A DNA stretch of 64,000 bases from Rhodobiaceae bacterium UBA4490 (GCA_002389665.1 DGNO01000006.1:156525-220524), one strand, 5' to 3'. Positions 17,848 through 27,102 are shown, numbered from the stretch's first letter. Numbers and translations: made by a program. Notes: generated by a model from the sequence alone, not told the origin.

Positions 17848-19128
17848 TTAGAAGTCGAGCTGGATACGCGAAACCACAGCGTCGATATCTTCATCCGTTC
17901 CGGCGGCGACCCGGTCCACTTCGGCATGAACGTAGTTCAGCATCAGGCGGACATTCGGGTTGAAGTAATAGTTGGCGCCGAGCGTGTAGTTGTCTTCCTC
18001 GCCATTCGTGGCGGCGGCGCTGGCCTCCGACAGATCGACGGTGGAATAGCGGGCGGCAAGCTCGATGGCGTTCTCCGCCTTCACGCGGCCGAAGGTGCCC
18101 TTCTTGGCGTTATAGGGACGCGACTCGCCCGTCACGAACCAGCTGGCGAAAACATAGCCGCCTTCCAGGTCCGCATCGCCGAGGCCGGCGGTGCGCTCGA
18201 CCGTCGTCCAGTGATATTCGCCCTGCAGCGAGAAGGGGCCGAAGACCACGGCGGCTTCCGGGCCGACCTGGATCATCTCGTCCACATTGTTGACGGCGCC
18301 GGTATTGATGATGCCGCGGCCATCGTTGAACTCGGGGCGCAGGTTGAAGCTGACCGTGTCGTTTTCAACGCCGCGGTAGCTGCCGGCAACACCCAGATGC
18401 ACGGCGCGGGTCGCTTCGGCGATCGGCGCGTAATGCGCGCGGCCCGTCACGGCCCAGTCGGTCGTCTGGTTGTTGATGCCGCCATTATTGATGCCGTCGG
18501 TGAAGAAACCGGCGGCCACGCCCCAATTGTCACCGCCCGTATTGGCGCTGATACCGATATTGCGGCTCGGCGCGAAAACGTTCGGCAGCGCGCGTTCGAT
18601 AAAGGTGATGTAGTTGGAGCCGGTCAGTTCTTCGAGCGAATAAGGTTCTTTGTGGTTACCCACGGTCACCGACACGCCGCCCACATCCGTGGCGATATAA
18701 GCGTCTTTGATACGGACCTGATCGTTCTCGAGGCCGACCTGGAGTTTATATTTCCAGTCGCCCGCGACCTTGCCCGACACATCCCACCAGAAGCGGCGGA
18801 TCTCGGCGCCATTGCCGATCTGCGTCACATCGTCATCAACGATCGTTGCATCGAGATGCAGGCGGCCGCCGAAGCGGATCGACCAATTGCCGTCACGGCT
18901 GGAAATCTGGAGTTTCTTGGAATCGAACTTCGGCAGATCGGAAAGATCGGCCGTGCGGGTTTCGAGTTCCTGCAGCCGAGCGTCGCGTTCCACGACCAGG
19001 CTTTTGAGTTCGCGCAGCTCGTTTTCGAGCGCATCGATGCGCGAGTTGACGTCATAGCCGGCAAAGGCCGGGCTTGCGAGCATGCTTGCAAGGCCAAGGC
19101 CCGCCAGCACAGCGTTCGTTTTCTTCAT
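17848..19128 (-). CDS. Phosphate-type (OprO/OprP-like) outer-membrane porin, copy 1
   Basis: 426 residues. A signal peptide (MKKTNAVLAGLGL to SPAFA) is followed by a short N-terminal coiled coil (DALENELRELKSLVVERDAR), then a trimeric-porin beta barrel with alternating aromatic strands and a terminal Phe (VVSRIQLDF), as BAM substrates require. It resembles Porin_O_P family proteins. ATG 19128 is preferred over 19137 since the signal peptide begins there and GAGGG is well spaced. A Pho-box-like repeat lies upstream, supporting anion or phosphate uptake under phosphate limitation. It is a clear paralogue of the next gene. Confidence 0.85.
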   Translation of the reverse strand: MKKTNAVLAGLGLASMLASPAFAGYDVNSRIDALENELRELKSLVVERDARLQELETRTADLSDLPKFDSKKLQISSRDGNWSIRFGGRLHLDATIVDDDVTQIGNGAEIRRFWWDVSGKVAGDWKYKLQVGLENDQVRIKDAYIATDVGGVSVTVGNHKEPYSLEELTGSNYITFIERALPNVFAPSRNIGISANTGGDNWGVAAGFFTDGINNGGINNQTTDWAVTGRAHYAPIAEATRAVHLGVAGSYRGVENDTVSFNLRPEFNDGRGIINTGAVNNVDEMIQVGPEAAVVFGPFSLQGEYHWTTVERTAGLGDADLEGGYVFASWFVTGESRPYNAKKGTFGRVKAENAIELAARYSTVDLSEASAAATNGEEDNYTLGANYYFNPNVRLMLNYVHAEVDRVAAGTDEDIDAVVSRIQLDF

Positions 19129-19153
19129 CTGTCCCATCCCTCGTTTCGGCTTG

Positions 19154-19182
19154 ATGCCGGGAATGTGACAGTTTTGTAACGG
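19154..19182 (-). promoter_or_regulatory. Pho-box-like repeats upstream of porin 1
   Basis: Written on the plus strand, GTGACAG (19165-19171), TTTT, GTAACGG (19176-19182) gives on the minus strand CCGTTAC-N4-CTGTCAC. This is the PhoB pattern of two 7-nt units 11 bp apart, the second unit being a perfect CTGTCAC. A weaker third unit, ATGCCGG (19154-19160), keeps the same 11-bp period. The core lies about 37-54 nt before the porin start codon. Confidence 0.6.
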
Positions 19183-19303
19183 GGCGGGTTAAGACCGGCT
19201 TAAATCCTCCGTGACCGGAGGACATTTATTTTATGAAGTGAACAACGGTCGTTTCAAAAGTAAGGGCTCGTTAATTTCCGGGCTTAAAGCGCTAGTCATT
19301 ACT

Positions 19304-19337
19304 CAATAAAAAACCGCCCGGTCCGAAGACCGGGCGG
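19304..19337 (-). terminator. Rho-independent terminator of the second porin gene
   Basis: CCGCCCGGTC (19314-19323) and GACCGGGCGG (19328-19337) form a perfect 10-bp stem with a CGAA loop. On the minus strand it is followed by TTTTTTATT. It lies 29 nt past the stop codon and separates the two porin transcripts. Confidence 0.9.
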
Positions 19338-19366
19338 CAAAGCGACTGACTGCGAGGGGTCGCTTC

Positions 19367-20695
19367 TTAGAAGTCCACAGCGAGGCGAGCGCCGAGGGAG
19401 TGGGCTTCTTCGTCCTGCGTTGCGCCGGTGGGGTGATCCACATCGGCATAGACGTAGTTGACGATGGCGCGGACATTCGGGTTGAAGTAGTGGTTCAAGC
19501 CGAGCGTGTAATCCGTCTGCTCGCCGCGGTCGGCGGCGACCAGGCCATTGTCTTCCAGGTCGAGGTAAGACACACGGGCGAGAATTTCCCAGGCGCCTTC
19601 CGTTTTCAGACGGTCGAATTTGCCCGAACCCGCCTTGTAGGTGGAGGCGCGGGATTCGCCGGTCAGGAAGTAGCTCAGGTACACATAGCCGCCATGCAGG
19701 TCGATGTCGGAGTTGCCGTTGGTGCGGCCGACCTGCGTCCAGGCATATTCAGCCTGTGCGGAGAAGGGGCCTGCCACGAAGGCGACTTCCGGGTTGATCG
19801 ACCAGGTGTCGTCCACATTGGCGATCGTGCCGGTGTCCACCAGACGGTCGGCATTGTGAATGCCGGGGCGCTGACGGAAACGGGCCGTGCCGTCCTGATC
19901 GCTCAGGTAGTAGCTCGAAAGGCCGAGGTGAAGGAGCGAGCCGCCCTTCTTGTCGAACATCGGCGCAACCGTGGCGCGGGCCACGATGCCGTTGTCTTCT
20001 TCGAAGCCATCGTCCGAACCGTCGACGAGATCGCCGGCAAACATGTAAGCAACGCTGACGCCGTAATTGTCGCCGCCGAAGCTCACGCCGCCGCCGAGGT
20101 TTTTGCCCGGTGCGAAGACGTTGTTGTTGCCGCGTTCAAGGAACGAGATGAAGCGCGAAGAGGTCTGCTCTTCAAGGCTGTACGGCATTTTGAACTTACC
20201 GACGGTCAGTTCTGCCGGATCCCAACCCACGTAAGAGATGTAGGCTTCTTCCAGATCAACGGAGTCGTTGGCGGCATCGAAGCCGGCTTCGATCTTATAT
20301 TCGAAATCGCCGCCGAGCTTGCCCTTCAGGCCGAAACGGGTGCGGCGCAGTTCAACGCCGGCGCCGATGTCATGGCCGTTCTGCAGGTCGTCCTGGTCCG
20401 CGATCGACGCGTCGATCTGAATGCGGCCGAAGAGTTCCATCGAGTATTTGCCGTCAGCCGACGTGATCTTCAGCTTCTTGCCGTCGAATTTCGGGAAGTT
20501 TTCGATGCCCGTGGTTTTGGCTTCCAGAGCTTCGATTTTCGCATCGCGCGCGTCGACCTGCGACTTGAGTGCGCGAAGTTCGTTTTCAAGTGCATCGATA
20601 CGCGCATTCACGTCGTATCCAGCAAAGGAGGCACCGGCGGTGCCAAGAGAAAGCGCAGCAAACGCAACGCCCCCCAGCAGAGCTTTCTTAAACAT
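19367..20695 (-). CDS. Phosphate-type (OprO/OprP-like) outer-membrane porin, copy 2
   Basis: 442 residues. It has a signal peptide ending around AGASFA (residue 28), an N-terminal coiled coil (RIDALENELRALKSQVDARD) and a long beta barrel ending SLGARLAVDF with the terminal Phe. The order of landmarks matches the first porin throughout: the YDVN motif after the signal, the KFKMPYSLEEQT segment against NHKEPYSLEELT, and FISFLERGNNNVFAPGKN against FIERALPNVFAPSRN. The two genes therefore arose by duplication. GAGGAGAT precedes the ATG. A four-unit Pho-box array lies upstream. Confidence 0.87.
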   Translation of the reverse strand: MFKKALLGGVAFAALSLGTAGASFAGYDVNARIDALENELRALKSQVDARDAKIEALEAKTTGIENFPKFDGKKLKITSADGKYSMELFGRIQIDASIADQDDLQNGHDIGAGVELRRTRFGLKGKLGGDFEYKIEAGFDAANDSVDLEEAYISYVGWDPAELTVGKFKMPYSLEEQTSSRFISFLERGNNNVFAPGKNLGGGVSFGGDNYGVSVAYMFAGDLVDGSDDGFEEDNGIVARATVAPMFDKKGGSLLHLGLSSYYLSDQDGTARFRQRPGIHNADRLVDTGTIANVDDTWSINPEVAFVAGPFSAQAEYAWTQVGRTNGNSDIDLHGGYVYLSYFLTGESRASTYKAGSGKFDRLKTEGAWEILARVSYLDLEDNGLVAADRGEQTDYTLGLNHYFNPNVRAIVNYVYADVDHPTGATQDEEAHSLGARLAVDF

Positions 20696-20753
20696 ATCTA
20701 TCTCCTCGTAAGGCGGAAATTGCCCCGGTCGAGAGGAGGTGTAGGCACCCTGT

Positions 20754-20793
20754 GTGACGGCGGGCTAACAATCGTGTGACAGCAAGATGACAA
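20754..20793 (-). promoter_or_regulatory. Tandem Pho-box array upstream of porin 2
   Basis: Four 7-nt units occur at an exact 11-bp period on the plus strand: GTGACGG (20754), CTAACAA (20765), GTGACAG (20776), ATGACAA (20787). Reverse complemented, the best pair is TTGTCAT-N4-CTGTCAC, nearly the textbook Pho box. The array lies 59-98 nt before the porin start, a suitable place for PhoB activation. Confidence 0.75.
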
Positions 20794-20867
20794 GCCCACA
20801 CTGTTGCCTCAGAAACACATAAAATTTGCCTGAGATTGATGCGGGCCGGGGACGGGGGGCTGGACAA

Positions 20868-20895
20868 AGAAAAAGGGCCGCTTGAGGCGGCCCTT
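20868..20895 (-). terminator. Rho-independent terminator at the end of dnaJ
   Basis: AAGGGCCGC (20873-20881) pairs with GCGGCCCTT (20887-20895) around a TTGAG loop, and on the minus strand is followed by TTTTCTTTG. The stem overlaps the dnaJ stop codon. Confidence 0.88.
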
Positions 20896-22045
20896 AATTG
20901 TTTTGCAGCCCGTCGAGGAAGCCTTTGACCTTGGCAAAGAAGCCGGAACTTTCCGGGCTCGTGTCCTCGCTGGAGGCCTCCTGGAATTCTTTGAGCAATT
21001 CCTTTTGCCGCTTGGAGAGGTTCATCGGCGTTTCCACACCCACCTGAATATAAAGGTCGCCGAACTGGCGCGCGTGGAGCACCGGCATCCCTTTGCCGCG
21101 CAGGCGGAACTGTTTGCCCGCCTGGGTGCCTTCGGGGATTTTTACTTTCACCTTGGTGCCCGCAAGCGTCGGCACCTCGATCTCACCGCCAAGGGCCGCC
21201 GTCGTCAGCGAGAGCGGCACATGGCAGAAGAGGTCCGCCCCGTCGCGCTGGAAGAGCTTGTGCGGCTGCAGCGAGAGGAAGATGTAGAGATCGCCCGCCG
21301 GCCCGCCATGGAGCCCGGCTTCGCCTTCGCCGGCAAGGCGGATGCGCGTGCCGTCTTCCACCCCGGCGGGAATATTGACCGCCAGCGTGCGTTCGGTCTG
21401 CACCCGGCCCGCCCCGCCGCAATCGGTGCAAGGGTCCTGAATGATCTGGCCGCGGCCATGACATTGCGGACAGGTGCGCTCGATGGTGAAAAAGCCTTGC
21501 TGCGCGCGCACCTTGCCCACGCCCTGGCAGGCCGGGCAGGTGACGGGGCTGGAGCCGGGCTTGGCGCCGGTGCCCGAGCAGGTCTCGCAGGCCACTTGCG
21601 TGGGCACGCGGATCTGCGCCTTCTTGCCCTCGTAAGCTTCCTCGAGCGTGATTTCCATATTGTAGCGCAAATCCGCGCCGCGCGCCCGGCCGCCATCGCC
21701 GCGCCGTCCCCGGCGCCCGCCCATGAATTCGCCGAAGAGATCGTCGAAAATATCCGACATGGAGGACGAGAAATCCGGGCCGAAGCCGGGCCCGCCCCGG
21801 AAACCGCCGCCCATGCCGTTTTCGAAAGCGGCATGACCGTATTGATCATAGGCGGCGCGCTGCTGTTCGTCTTTCAGCACGTCATAAGCTTCGTTCAGCT
21901 CTTTGAACTTGTGCTCGGCTTCCGCGTCGCCCGGATTGCGGTCGGGGTGATATTTTTTGGCGAGGTTGCGATAGGCTTTTTTCAGCTCATCCGCATTGGC
22001 GGACCGCTCGACACCCAGGACTTCGTAATAGTCGCGTTTGGACAT
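20894..22045 (-). CDS. dnaJ: Chaperone DnaJ
   Basis: 383 residues, a type I (class A) J-protein. Order of parts: J domain at 1-70 with the [11 protein letters not shown] motif (HPD loop) that stimulates DnaK, a Gly-rich region ([14 protein letters not shown]), a zinc-binding domain with four CxxCxGxG repeats ([32 protein letters not shown]), and C-terminal substrate-binding domains. ATG 22045 ([11 protein letters not shown]) is preferred to a GTG nine bases upstream. It follows dnaK after 62 nt and is probably expressed from the dnaK heat-shock promoter. Confidence 0.97.
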   Translation of the reverse strand: MSKRDYYEVLGVERSANADELKKAYRNLAKKYHPDRNPGDAEAEHKFKELNEAYDVLKDEQQRAAYDQYGHAAFENGMGGGFRGGPGFGPDFSSSMSDIFDDLFGEFMGGRRGRRGDGGRARGADLRYNMEITLEEAYEGKKAQIRVPTQVACETCSGTGAKPGSSPVTCPACQGVGKVRAQQGFFTIERTCPQCHGRGQIIQDPCTDCGGAGRVQTERTLAVNIPAGVEDGTRIRLAGEGEAGLHGGPAGDLYIFLSLQPHKLFQRDGADLFCHVPLSLTTAALGGEIEVPTLAGTKVKVKIPEGTQAGKQFRLRGKGMPVLHARQFGDLYIQVGVETPMNLSKRQKELLKEFQEASSEDTSPESSGFFAKVKGFLDGLQNN

Positions 22046-22107
22046 TTCATTCACCCGTCAGAAAGGGCGCGCGGGACGGTTTCCCGCCCCGCGCCGCGTC
22101 CCCTCCT

Positions 22108-24024
22108 TTAGGAGGCGTCCTTTTTGTTTTCGTCGTCGACTTCTTCGAAATCGGCATCGACGACGTCATCGCCCTGAGCTTCCTCGGAGCTGTTGTCGCC
22201 TTCCGCGCCTTCTTCCGCCTGGCTGGCGGCATAAAGCGCTTCGCCGAGTTTCATGGAAGCCTGCGTCAGCGCCTCGAGCTTGGCGCGCACTTCGTCCATG
22301 TCCGTGCCTTCGAGCGCGGTTTTCAGTTCGCCGAGCGCGTCCTGAACCGGGCCCTTCACGTCATCGGAGAGTTTGTCGGCATTGTCCTCGAGGGTTTTTT
22401 CCGTGGCATGCACCAGCCCTTCGGCCTGGTTGCGCAGTTCCACTTCCTCGCGCCGCTTCTTGTCTTCGTCGGCATGGGCTTCGGCGTCTTTGACCATCTG
22501 TTCGATGTCATCGTCCGAAAGACCGCCGGAGGCCTGAATGCGGATCGACTGTTCCTTGCCGGTCGCCTTGTCTTTGGCGCCGACGGAAACGATGCCGTTG
22601 GCGTCGATGTCGAAGGTCACCTCGATCTGCGGCACACCGCGCGGGGCCGCCGGAATGCCGACGAGATCGAACTGGCCGAGCAGCTTGTTGTCGGCGGCCA
22701 TTTCACGTTCGCCCTGGAAGACGCGGATCGTCACGGCCGACTGATTGTCTTCGGCGGTGGAGAAGACCTGGCTCTTCTTCGTCGGGATGGTCGTGTTGCG
22801 CTCGATCAGGCGGGTAAAGACGCCGCCCAGCGTTTCGATGCCGAGCGAGAGCGGCGTGACGTCGAGCAGCAGCACGTCCTTCACATCGCCCTGCAGCACG
22901 CCGGCCTGAATGGCCGCGCCCATGGCGACAACCTCGTCCGGGTTCACGCCTTTATGCGGGTCCTTGCCGAAGAAGGTTTTCACCGCTTCGTGCACTTTGG
23001 GCATGCGCGTCATGCCGCCCACCATCACCACTTCGTCGATATCGCCGGCGCTCAGGCCCGCATCCGCGAGCGCCTTCTTGCACGGCTCGATGGTGCGTTT
23101 GACGAGGTCTTCGACCAGCGCTTCGAGTTTCGCGCGGGTCAGTTTCATCGTCAGGTGCTTCGGGCCCGACTGGTCGGCGGTGATGAAGGGCAGGTTCACT
23201 TCCGTCTGCGTGGCGGAGGAAAGTTCGATCTTGGCTTTTTCCGCTGCTTCCTTCAGACGCTGCAGCGCCAGCTTGTCGGAGCGCAGATCGATGCCGTTCT
23301 CTTTTTTGAATTCGTCGGCAAGATAATCGATGATGCGCATATCGAAGTCTTCACCGCCGAGGAACGTGTCCCCGTTGGTGGATTTCACTTCGAAGACGCC
23401 GTCGCCGATTTCCAGAACCGAAATGTCGAACGTGCCGCCGCCAAGGTCGTAAACGGCGATCGTCTTGCCGTCTTTCTTGTCGAGGCCGTAGGCAAGGGCC
23501 GCCGCGGTCGGTTCGTTGATGATGCGCAAGACTTCAAGGCCCGCGATCTTACCGGCGTCTTTCGTTGCCTGGCGCTGGGCGTCGTTGAAGTAAGCGGGAA
23601 CGGTGATGACGGCCTGCGTCACTTTTTCGCCGAGCGAGGCTTCGGCGGTCTCTTTCATCTTCTGAAGAATGAAAGCGGAAACTTCCTGCGGCGAATATTT
23701 CTCGCCGCGCGCTTCCACCCACGCATCGCCATTGTCGGCTTTGACGATGGCGTAAGGCACCATGTCCTTGTCTTTTTTCGTGGTGGGATCGTCATAGGAG
23801 CGGCCGATCAGGCGCTTGATGGCGAAAAGCGTGGCTTCGGGGTTCGTTACCGCCTGGCGTTTCGCCGGCTGGCCGACAAGCCGCTCGCCGTCTTCGGTAA
23901 AGGCGACCATCGACGGGGTCGTGCGGACGCCTTCGGAATTTTCAATAACCTTGGGCTGCGTACCTTCCATGACCGCGACACACGAGTTCGTCGTGCCAAG
24001 GTCGATGCCGATAACTTTTCCCAT
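22108..24024 (-). CDS. dnaK: Chaperone DnaK (Hsp70)
   Basis: 638 residues, standard length. The ATPase domain begins [20 protein letters not shown] and includes the [17 protein letters not shown] and [13 protein letters not shown] motifs; the linker [19 protein letters not shown] leads into the substrate-binding domain, and the tail ends in acidic [14 protein letters not shown] residues. ATG 24024 (MGKVIGID) with GAGGA 5-6 nt upstream is preferred to the ATG 12 nt earlier. A sigma-32-type promoter lies upstream. It works with DnaJ here and with GrpE encoded at 31.9 kb. Confidence 0.98.
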   Translation of the reverse strand: MGKVIGIDLGTTNSCVAVMEGTQPKVIENSEGVRTTPSMVAFTEDGERLVGQPAKRQAVTNPEATLFAIKRLIGRSYDDPTTKKDKDMVPYAIVKADNGDAWVEARGEKYSPQEVSAFILQKMKETAEASLGEKVTQAVITVPAYFNDAQRQATKDAGKIAGLEVLRIINEPTAAALAYGLDKKDGKTIAVYDLGGGTFDISVLEIGDGVFEVKSTNGDTFLGGEDFDMRIIDYLADEFKKENGIDLRSDKLALQRLKEAAEKAKIELSSATQTEVNLPFITADQSGPKHLTMKLTRAKLEALVEDLVKRTIEPCKKALADAGLSAGDIDEVVMVGGMTRMPKVHEAVKTFFGKDPHKGVNPDEVVAMGAAIQAGVLQGDVKDVLLLDVTPLSLGIETLGGVFTRLIERNTTIPTKKSQVFSTAEDNQSAVTIRVFQGEREMAADNKLLGQFDLVGIPAAPRGVPQIEVTFDIDANGIVSVGAKDKATGKEQSIRIQASGGLSDDDIEQMVKDAEAHADEDKKRREEVELRNQAEGLVHATEKTLEDNADKLSDDVKGPVQDALGELKTALEGTDMDEVRAKLEALTQASMKLGEALYAASQAEEGAEGDNSSEEAQGDDVVDADFEEVDDENKKDAS

Positions 24025-24122
24025 ATCTTTCCTCATTGTTTGCGGCAGACCGCCTGGGCCTTCATAGCACCCATGCCGGTCCCCTAAATGGATTTGGAAA
24101 CGGTTTCAACCGGTTAGGGCGT

Positions 24123-24151
24123 ATATATGAAGGCGGACCGGGCCCCGCAAG
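24123..24151 (-). promoter_or_regulatory. RpoH (sigma-32) type heat-shock promoter of dnaK-dnaJ
   Basis: On the minus strand, CTTG (24151-24148), an 18-nt spacer, then CATATAT (24129-24123). This matches the alphaproteobacterial RpoH pattern CTTG-N17/18-CnTATnT. Transcription would start about 90 nt before the dnaK ATG. Confidence 0.72.
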
Positions 24152-24261
24152 GCTCTCAGGCCACAGGTGAGACAATTTAATCACATTGCCGCCTTCCTTG
24201 AGCCTTTCCCGGGCAACTCCGCAGATGCCCGAAAAGGCAGGGGGCAGCTTGGGGCCTCTCA

Positions 24262-24301
24262 TACCCCAAAAGCGCGGGGGCGTTAACGGGCTTTTGGGGT
24301 A
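24262..24301. repeat. Perfect 12-bp inverted repeat with a 16-nt spacer
   Basis: TACCCCAAAAGC (24262-24273) and GCTTTTGGGGTA (24290-24301). It has no T-run on either side, so it is not a standard terminator. The spacer contains a GTTAAC palindrome. It lies 82 nt before the start of the coiled-coil gene at 24383 and could be an operator or a structured leader. Confidence 0.7.
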
Positions 24302-24382
24302 AATATCCGATTAATCTTTCAGCGGTAGCGTCGGCATTGGATAAATGGGGATGAGCGGCGAAAGACGCGGAGACTATAAGAT

Positions 24383-25099
24383 ATGGCAATTTCCGGACTG
24401 GGCGGCGGATCGGTCTTTTCAAGACTGGCGCAAAGCGCGCCGGGGCTGAAAGGCAGCGCCCTTCTCTCCAACATCACCAGCATCACGATCGGCGCCCAGG
24501 CGGCCGGTCAGAACGAGCTGATCGTTTCGGGCATCGAAAAGCAGATCCAGCGCCTTCAGGGCTTTAACCCGAATATTTCCGAGCCGCAGTCCCGCCGCCT
24601 TGCCGAGGCGCGGGCCGAGATCCAGCAGATCGAGCGGAACCAGAGCCCGGCGGGCCTCTCCGACAGGCTCGAAAAGCGGCGCATCCAGCTTTTCGAGGAA
24701 TCCTACAAAATCCTCGGCAAGCGCTATGTGGACATCGATTCCAACCCGAAGCTAAAGGAAATCCAGGACAAGATCGACGCGCTCCTGGAACCGCCGCTGC
24801 GCGGGGAAAAGCAGGCGCGGCTGGAACGCCTGCGCAAGCTGGAGCAGAACTATCAGCGCCAGTTCTTCCGCAACCCGAAAAACGAGTCGAACATTCGCCA
24901 GCTGACGAATACGACACGGCAGATCGCCTCGCTGGTGCCGCCGCGCCTTTTCAACGAGCTCTCGCCCGCCGAGCAGCGCGAATATGATGCGCTGGCCAAG
25001 CGGGGCAACGATATTGCCGGGACGGAAGTCTTTCTTTCATCGAAGACGCAGATAAAGATCGAAAGCCTGCAGCGCACGATCGGCCGCTTCACCGGCTGA
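24383..25099 (+). CDS. Protein of unknown function, predicted coiled coil
   Basis: 238 residues; I do not recognise the family. The first 45 residues are Gly/Ser/Ala-rich with no charge until E45 (AISGLGGGSVFSRLAQ onward). The rest is strongly helical and charged, with heptad-like stretches at about 65-115 and 125-160 (LERLRKLEQNYQRQFF). There is no signal peptide, membrane segment or cysteine. The small-residue N-terminus followed by helices faintly resembles flagellar or secreted rod proteins, but there is no flagellar context. Codon use looks like its neighbours. It is monocistronic, divergent from dnaK and convergent with a histidine kinase. Confidence 0.75.
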   Translation: MAISGLGGGSVFSRLAQSAPGLKGSALLSNITSITIGAQAAGQNELIVSGIEKQIQRLQGFNPNISEPQSRRLAEARAEIQQIERNQSPAGLSDRLEKRRIQLFEESYKILGKRYVDIDSNPKLKEIQDKIDALLEPPLRGEKQARLERLRKLEQNYQRQFFRNPKNESNIRQLTNTTRQIASLVPPRLFNELSPAEQREYDALAKRGNDIAGTEVFLSSKTQIKIESLQRTIGRFTG

Positions 25100-25140
25100 C
25101 GGTTTTCTCTTTCAGGATGGAAAATTAAGCGGCCATCCGG

Positions 25141-26238
25141 TCACACGTGCCGGATGCGCCCGCCTTGCAGGGTTGCCTGCGCTTCCGCCTGCGGGCTTTT
25201 CAGCGGCAGGAGAAGGCGCACGCGCGTGCCTTTGCCCGGCGCGCTTTCAAGGCTCAAATGCCCGCCCATCAGCTGCGTCAGCGAGCGGCAGATGGAAAGG
25301 CCGAGCCCCGTACCCCCATAGGCGCTGGCGGTCTGCGCGCTGGCCTGGCTGAAAGGCGTGAAGACGCGTTCCTGCGCCGCCTCGTCCATGCCGATGCCCG
25401 TATCGGTAACGGCGAGACTGAAAGCGCTTGCCCCCTCGCCGCTCTCATCGCCCGCCGGTCCCGCGCTCAGCGTGATGGTGCCGTGCTTGGTGAATTTCAG
25501 CGCATTGGAAATCAGATTGTTGAGCACCTGGCCGAGGCGGTGCGGGTCGGTATGGATCTGCTCCGGTGTGCCGGGCGCAAGGCGCAGTTCGAAATGCAGG
25601 CCCGCTTCGGCCGCCCGCCCTTCCCAGAAGAGTTTCGTGCGCGCCAGAAAGCGCGGCAGGTTTACGGCGTCGGGATCGAGCTCCATTTGTCCTGCTTCCA
25701 GCTTGGCATGATCGAGCAGATCGTTCAGCGTGCGCAGCATGCCTTCGCCGGTTTCCTTCAGCACCGCCAGATGCTCATCCGGGCTTTCATCATTGCGCCG
25801 CTTCTGTAAAAGCTCGACGAGACCCAACATGCCGGAAAGCGGTGAGCGGATTTCGTGACTGACGGTCGCAAGCAGTTTCGATTTCGAGGCGTCGGCGGCT
25901 TCCGCCCGCGCCACCGCCTCGCGCAGCGCGCCATTGGCATCGTAAAGCTGCAGCATGCGCTTGAAGCTCATGCGCCCCAGGTGCGGCGTCGTAACTGCCG
26001 TCATGGAAAAGGCGAGCCCGACACCGATCAGGATATATTGCAGGGGCGCATCGATCAGCCAGTAGAAGAGACCGGTGACGCTGGTCGCAAAGGCGACGAC
26101 CATGACCGTCAGCCACAAGGTGGCCTGGGTGATCCCGCGCCGGGTCAGCACCTTGTGCAGAAAGGCGGCGAGCGGGGCATCTTCGAAATCCCGCATCCGC
26201 GCGCGCTTATTGTGTGACCGCTTGTTCTGGTCCAGCAT
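25141..26238 (-). CDS. Membrane-bound sensor histidine kinase
   Basis: 365 residues. Two membrane helices (about 40-60 and 67-85) precede a HisKA domain with the phospho-accepting His128 in LLATVSHEIRSPLSGMLGL. The HATPase domain has the N box (LNNLISNALKF), G1 (VTDTGIGM), and G2 (GGTGLGLSI) motifs. There is no sensory domain outside the membrane helices and no receiver domain, so its signal and response-regulator partner are unknown; none is encoded next to it. It is divergent from alkB. Confidence 0.9.
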   Translation of the reverse strand: MLDQNKRSHNKRARMRDFEDAPLAAFLHKVLTRRGITQATLWLTVMVVAFATSVTGLFYWLIDAPLQYILIGVGLAFSMTAVTTPHLGRMSFKRMLQLYDANGALREAVARAEAADASKSKLLATVSHEIRSPLSGMLGLVELLQKRRNDESPDEHLAVLKETGEGMLRTLNDLLDHAKLEAGQMELDPDAVNLPRFLARTKLFWEGRAAEAGLHFELRLAPGTPEQIHTDPHRLGQVLNNLISNALKFTKHGTITLSAGPAGDESGEGASAFSLAVTDTGIGMDEAAQERVFTPFSQASAQTASAYGGTGLGLSICRSLTQLMGGHLSLESAPGKGTRVRLLLPLKSPQAEAQATLQGGRIRHV

Positions 26239-26326
26239 CTTTACTCACTTCGGGCGCCGCTGGCACCCTCATCCCCCAAGAAGCTAGTCTTGCATCAAAA
26301 AGTAGTGAGAAAGTTGACAGGCCCCC

Positions 26327-26986
26327 ATGTCCTTAAGCTTTTTGCAAAACTTGGCTGATCTGCCCCAGCCCATTCCGGGCCTGCCGGAAGGGGTGCGCTA
26401 TTACCCATCTCTTCTGGGCCGCCGCCGCCAGGAGGCGCTGCGGGGCGCGGTGGAAGCGGCTCTCAAAGAAGCACCTTTCTATGAGCCGCGCTTGCCGCGC
26501 TCCGGCAAGCCAATGTCCGTGCGCATGAGCAATATGGGCCCGCTCGGCTGGCTGACGGATAAGGAAAAAGGCTACCGCTATGAGCCCCGCCACCCGGTAA
26601 CCGGCGCGCCCTGGCCGCCTATTCCTGAGCTTCTGCTGGAGCTTTGGGCGCGGCTGACCGCCTATCCCGGCCCGCCGGAAGCCTGTCTGATAAACTATTA
26701 CGGACCCGGATCGAAAATGGGTGCCCATCAGGACCGCGACGAAGCGGCGCTCGATGCGCCGGTTCTCTCGGTGTCGCTCGGGGATTCGGCAAGGTTCCGC
26801 CTTGGCGGGCTGAAGCGGTCCGACCCTTCCCGCCAGCTTCTCCTGCATTCAGGCGATGTGCTGATCCTGGAAGGCCCCTCGCGGCTGCGTTTTCACGGCA
26901 TCGACCGGATATTGGGCGGTTCGAGCGGACTTTTGCCCGGCGGCGGGCGGCTCAACCTCACCCTGCGCCGGGTGACGGCGCCTTGA
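26327..26986 (+). CDS. alkB: Alkylated-DNA repair dioxygenase AlkB
   Basis: 219 residues. An Fe(II)/2-oxoglutarate dioxygenase that oxidatively removes methyl lesions from DNA or RNA. The iron ligands His134 and Asp136 (GAHQDRDE) and His190 (RLRFHGIDR) are present, as are the 2-oxoglutarate arginines R208 and R214 in GRLNLTLRR, with the same six-residue spacing as in E. coli AlkB. The Asn of LINYYGPGSKMG is also conserved. No adaptive-response (ada) gene is nearby and I saw no SOS box in front. Confidence 0.95.
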   Translation: MSLSFLQNLADLPQPIPGLPEGVRYYPSLLGRRRQEALRGAVEAALKEAPFYEPRLPRSGKPMSVRMSNMGPLGWLTDKEKGYRYEPRHPVTGAPWPPIPELLLELWARLTAYPGPPEACLINYYGPGSKMGAHQDRDEAALDAPVLSVSLGDSARFRLGGLKRSDPSRQLLLHSGDVLILEGPSRLRFHGIDRILGGSSGLLPGGGRLNLTLRRVTAP

Positions 26987-26996
26987 AGGGCGCATG

Positions 26997-27039
26997 AAAA
27001 AACCCCCGGCCGGGGATTGGGGGAACCGGCCAGGGGTTT
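26997..27039 (-). terminator. Terminator of the 81-residue gene
   Basis: AAACCCCCGGCCGG (27000-27013) pairs with CCGGCCAGGGGTTT (27026-27039) with one mismatch. On the minus strand the stem is followed by TTTTTT. It is 64 nt past the stop of the small gene and could also stop alkB transcripts. Confidence 0.7.
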
Positions 27040-27102
27040 CAAAGAACCGGACAAACGCAAAACGTTGGGGGGTGCCCGGTCTATAGGTGTTTTAAGCGCC
27101 GC

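Larger units (their letters stand above)
24025..24382. other. Intergenic region between dnaK and the divergent coiled-coil gene
   Basis: About 358 nt without a gene. The left third carries the dnaK leader and a heat-shock type promoter (24123-24151). The middle holds a perfect 12-bp inverted repeat (24262-24301). No CIRCE element (TTAGCACTC-N9-GAGTGCTAA) is present, so HrcA control of dnaK by that route is not supported. Confidence 0.6.

Noticed and set aside
17419..24087. Long plus-strand open frames opposite the porins, dnaJ and dnaK (several hundred codons each).
   Set aside because: They are antisense shadows produced by high GC third positions; the minus-strand proteins carry complete family motifs and ribosome sites, the plus-strand ones do not.
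24025..24382. A CIRCE element for HrcA upstream of dnaK.
   Set aside because: No TTAGCACTC/GAGTGCTAA repeat is present here or elsewhere in the window.
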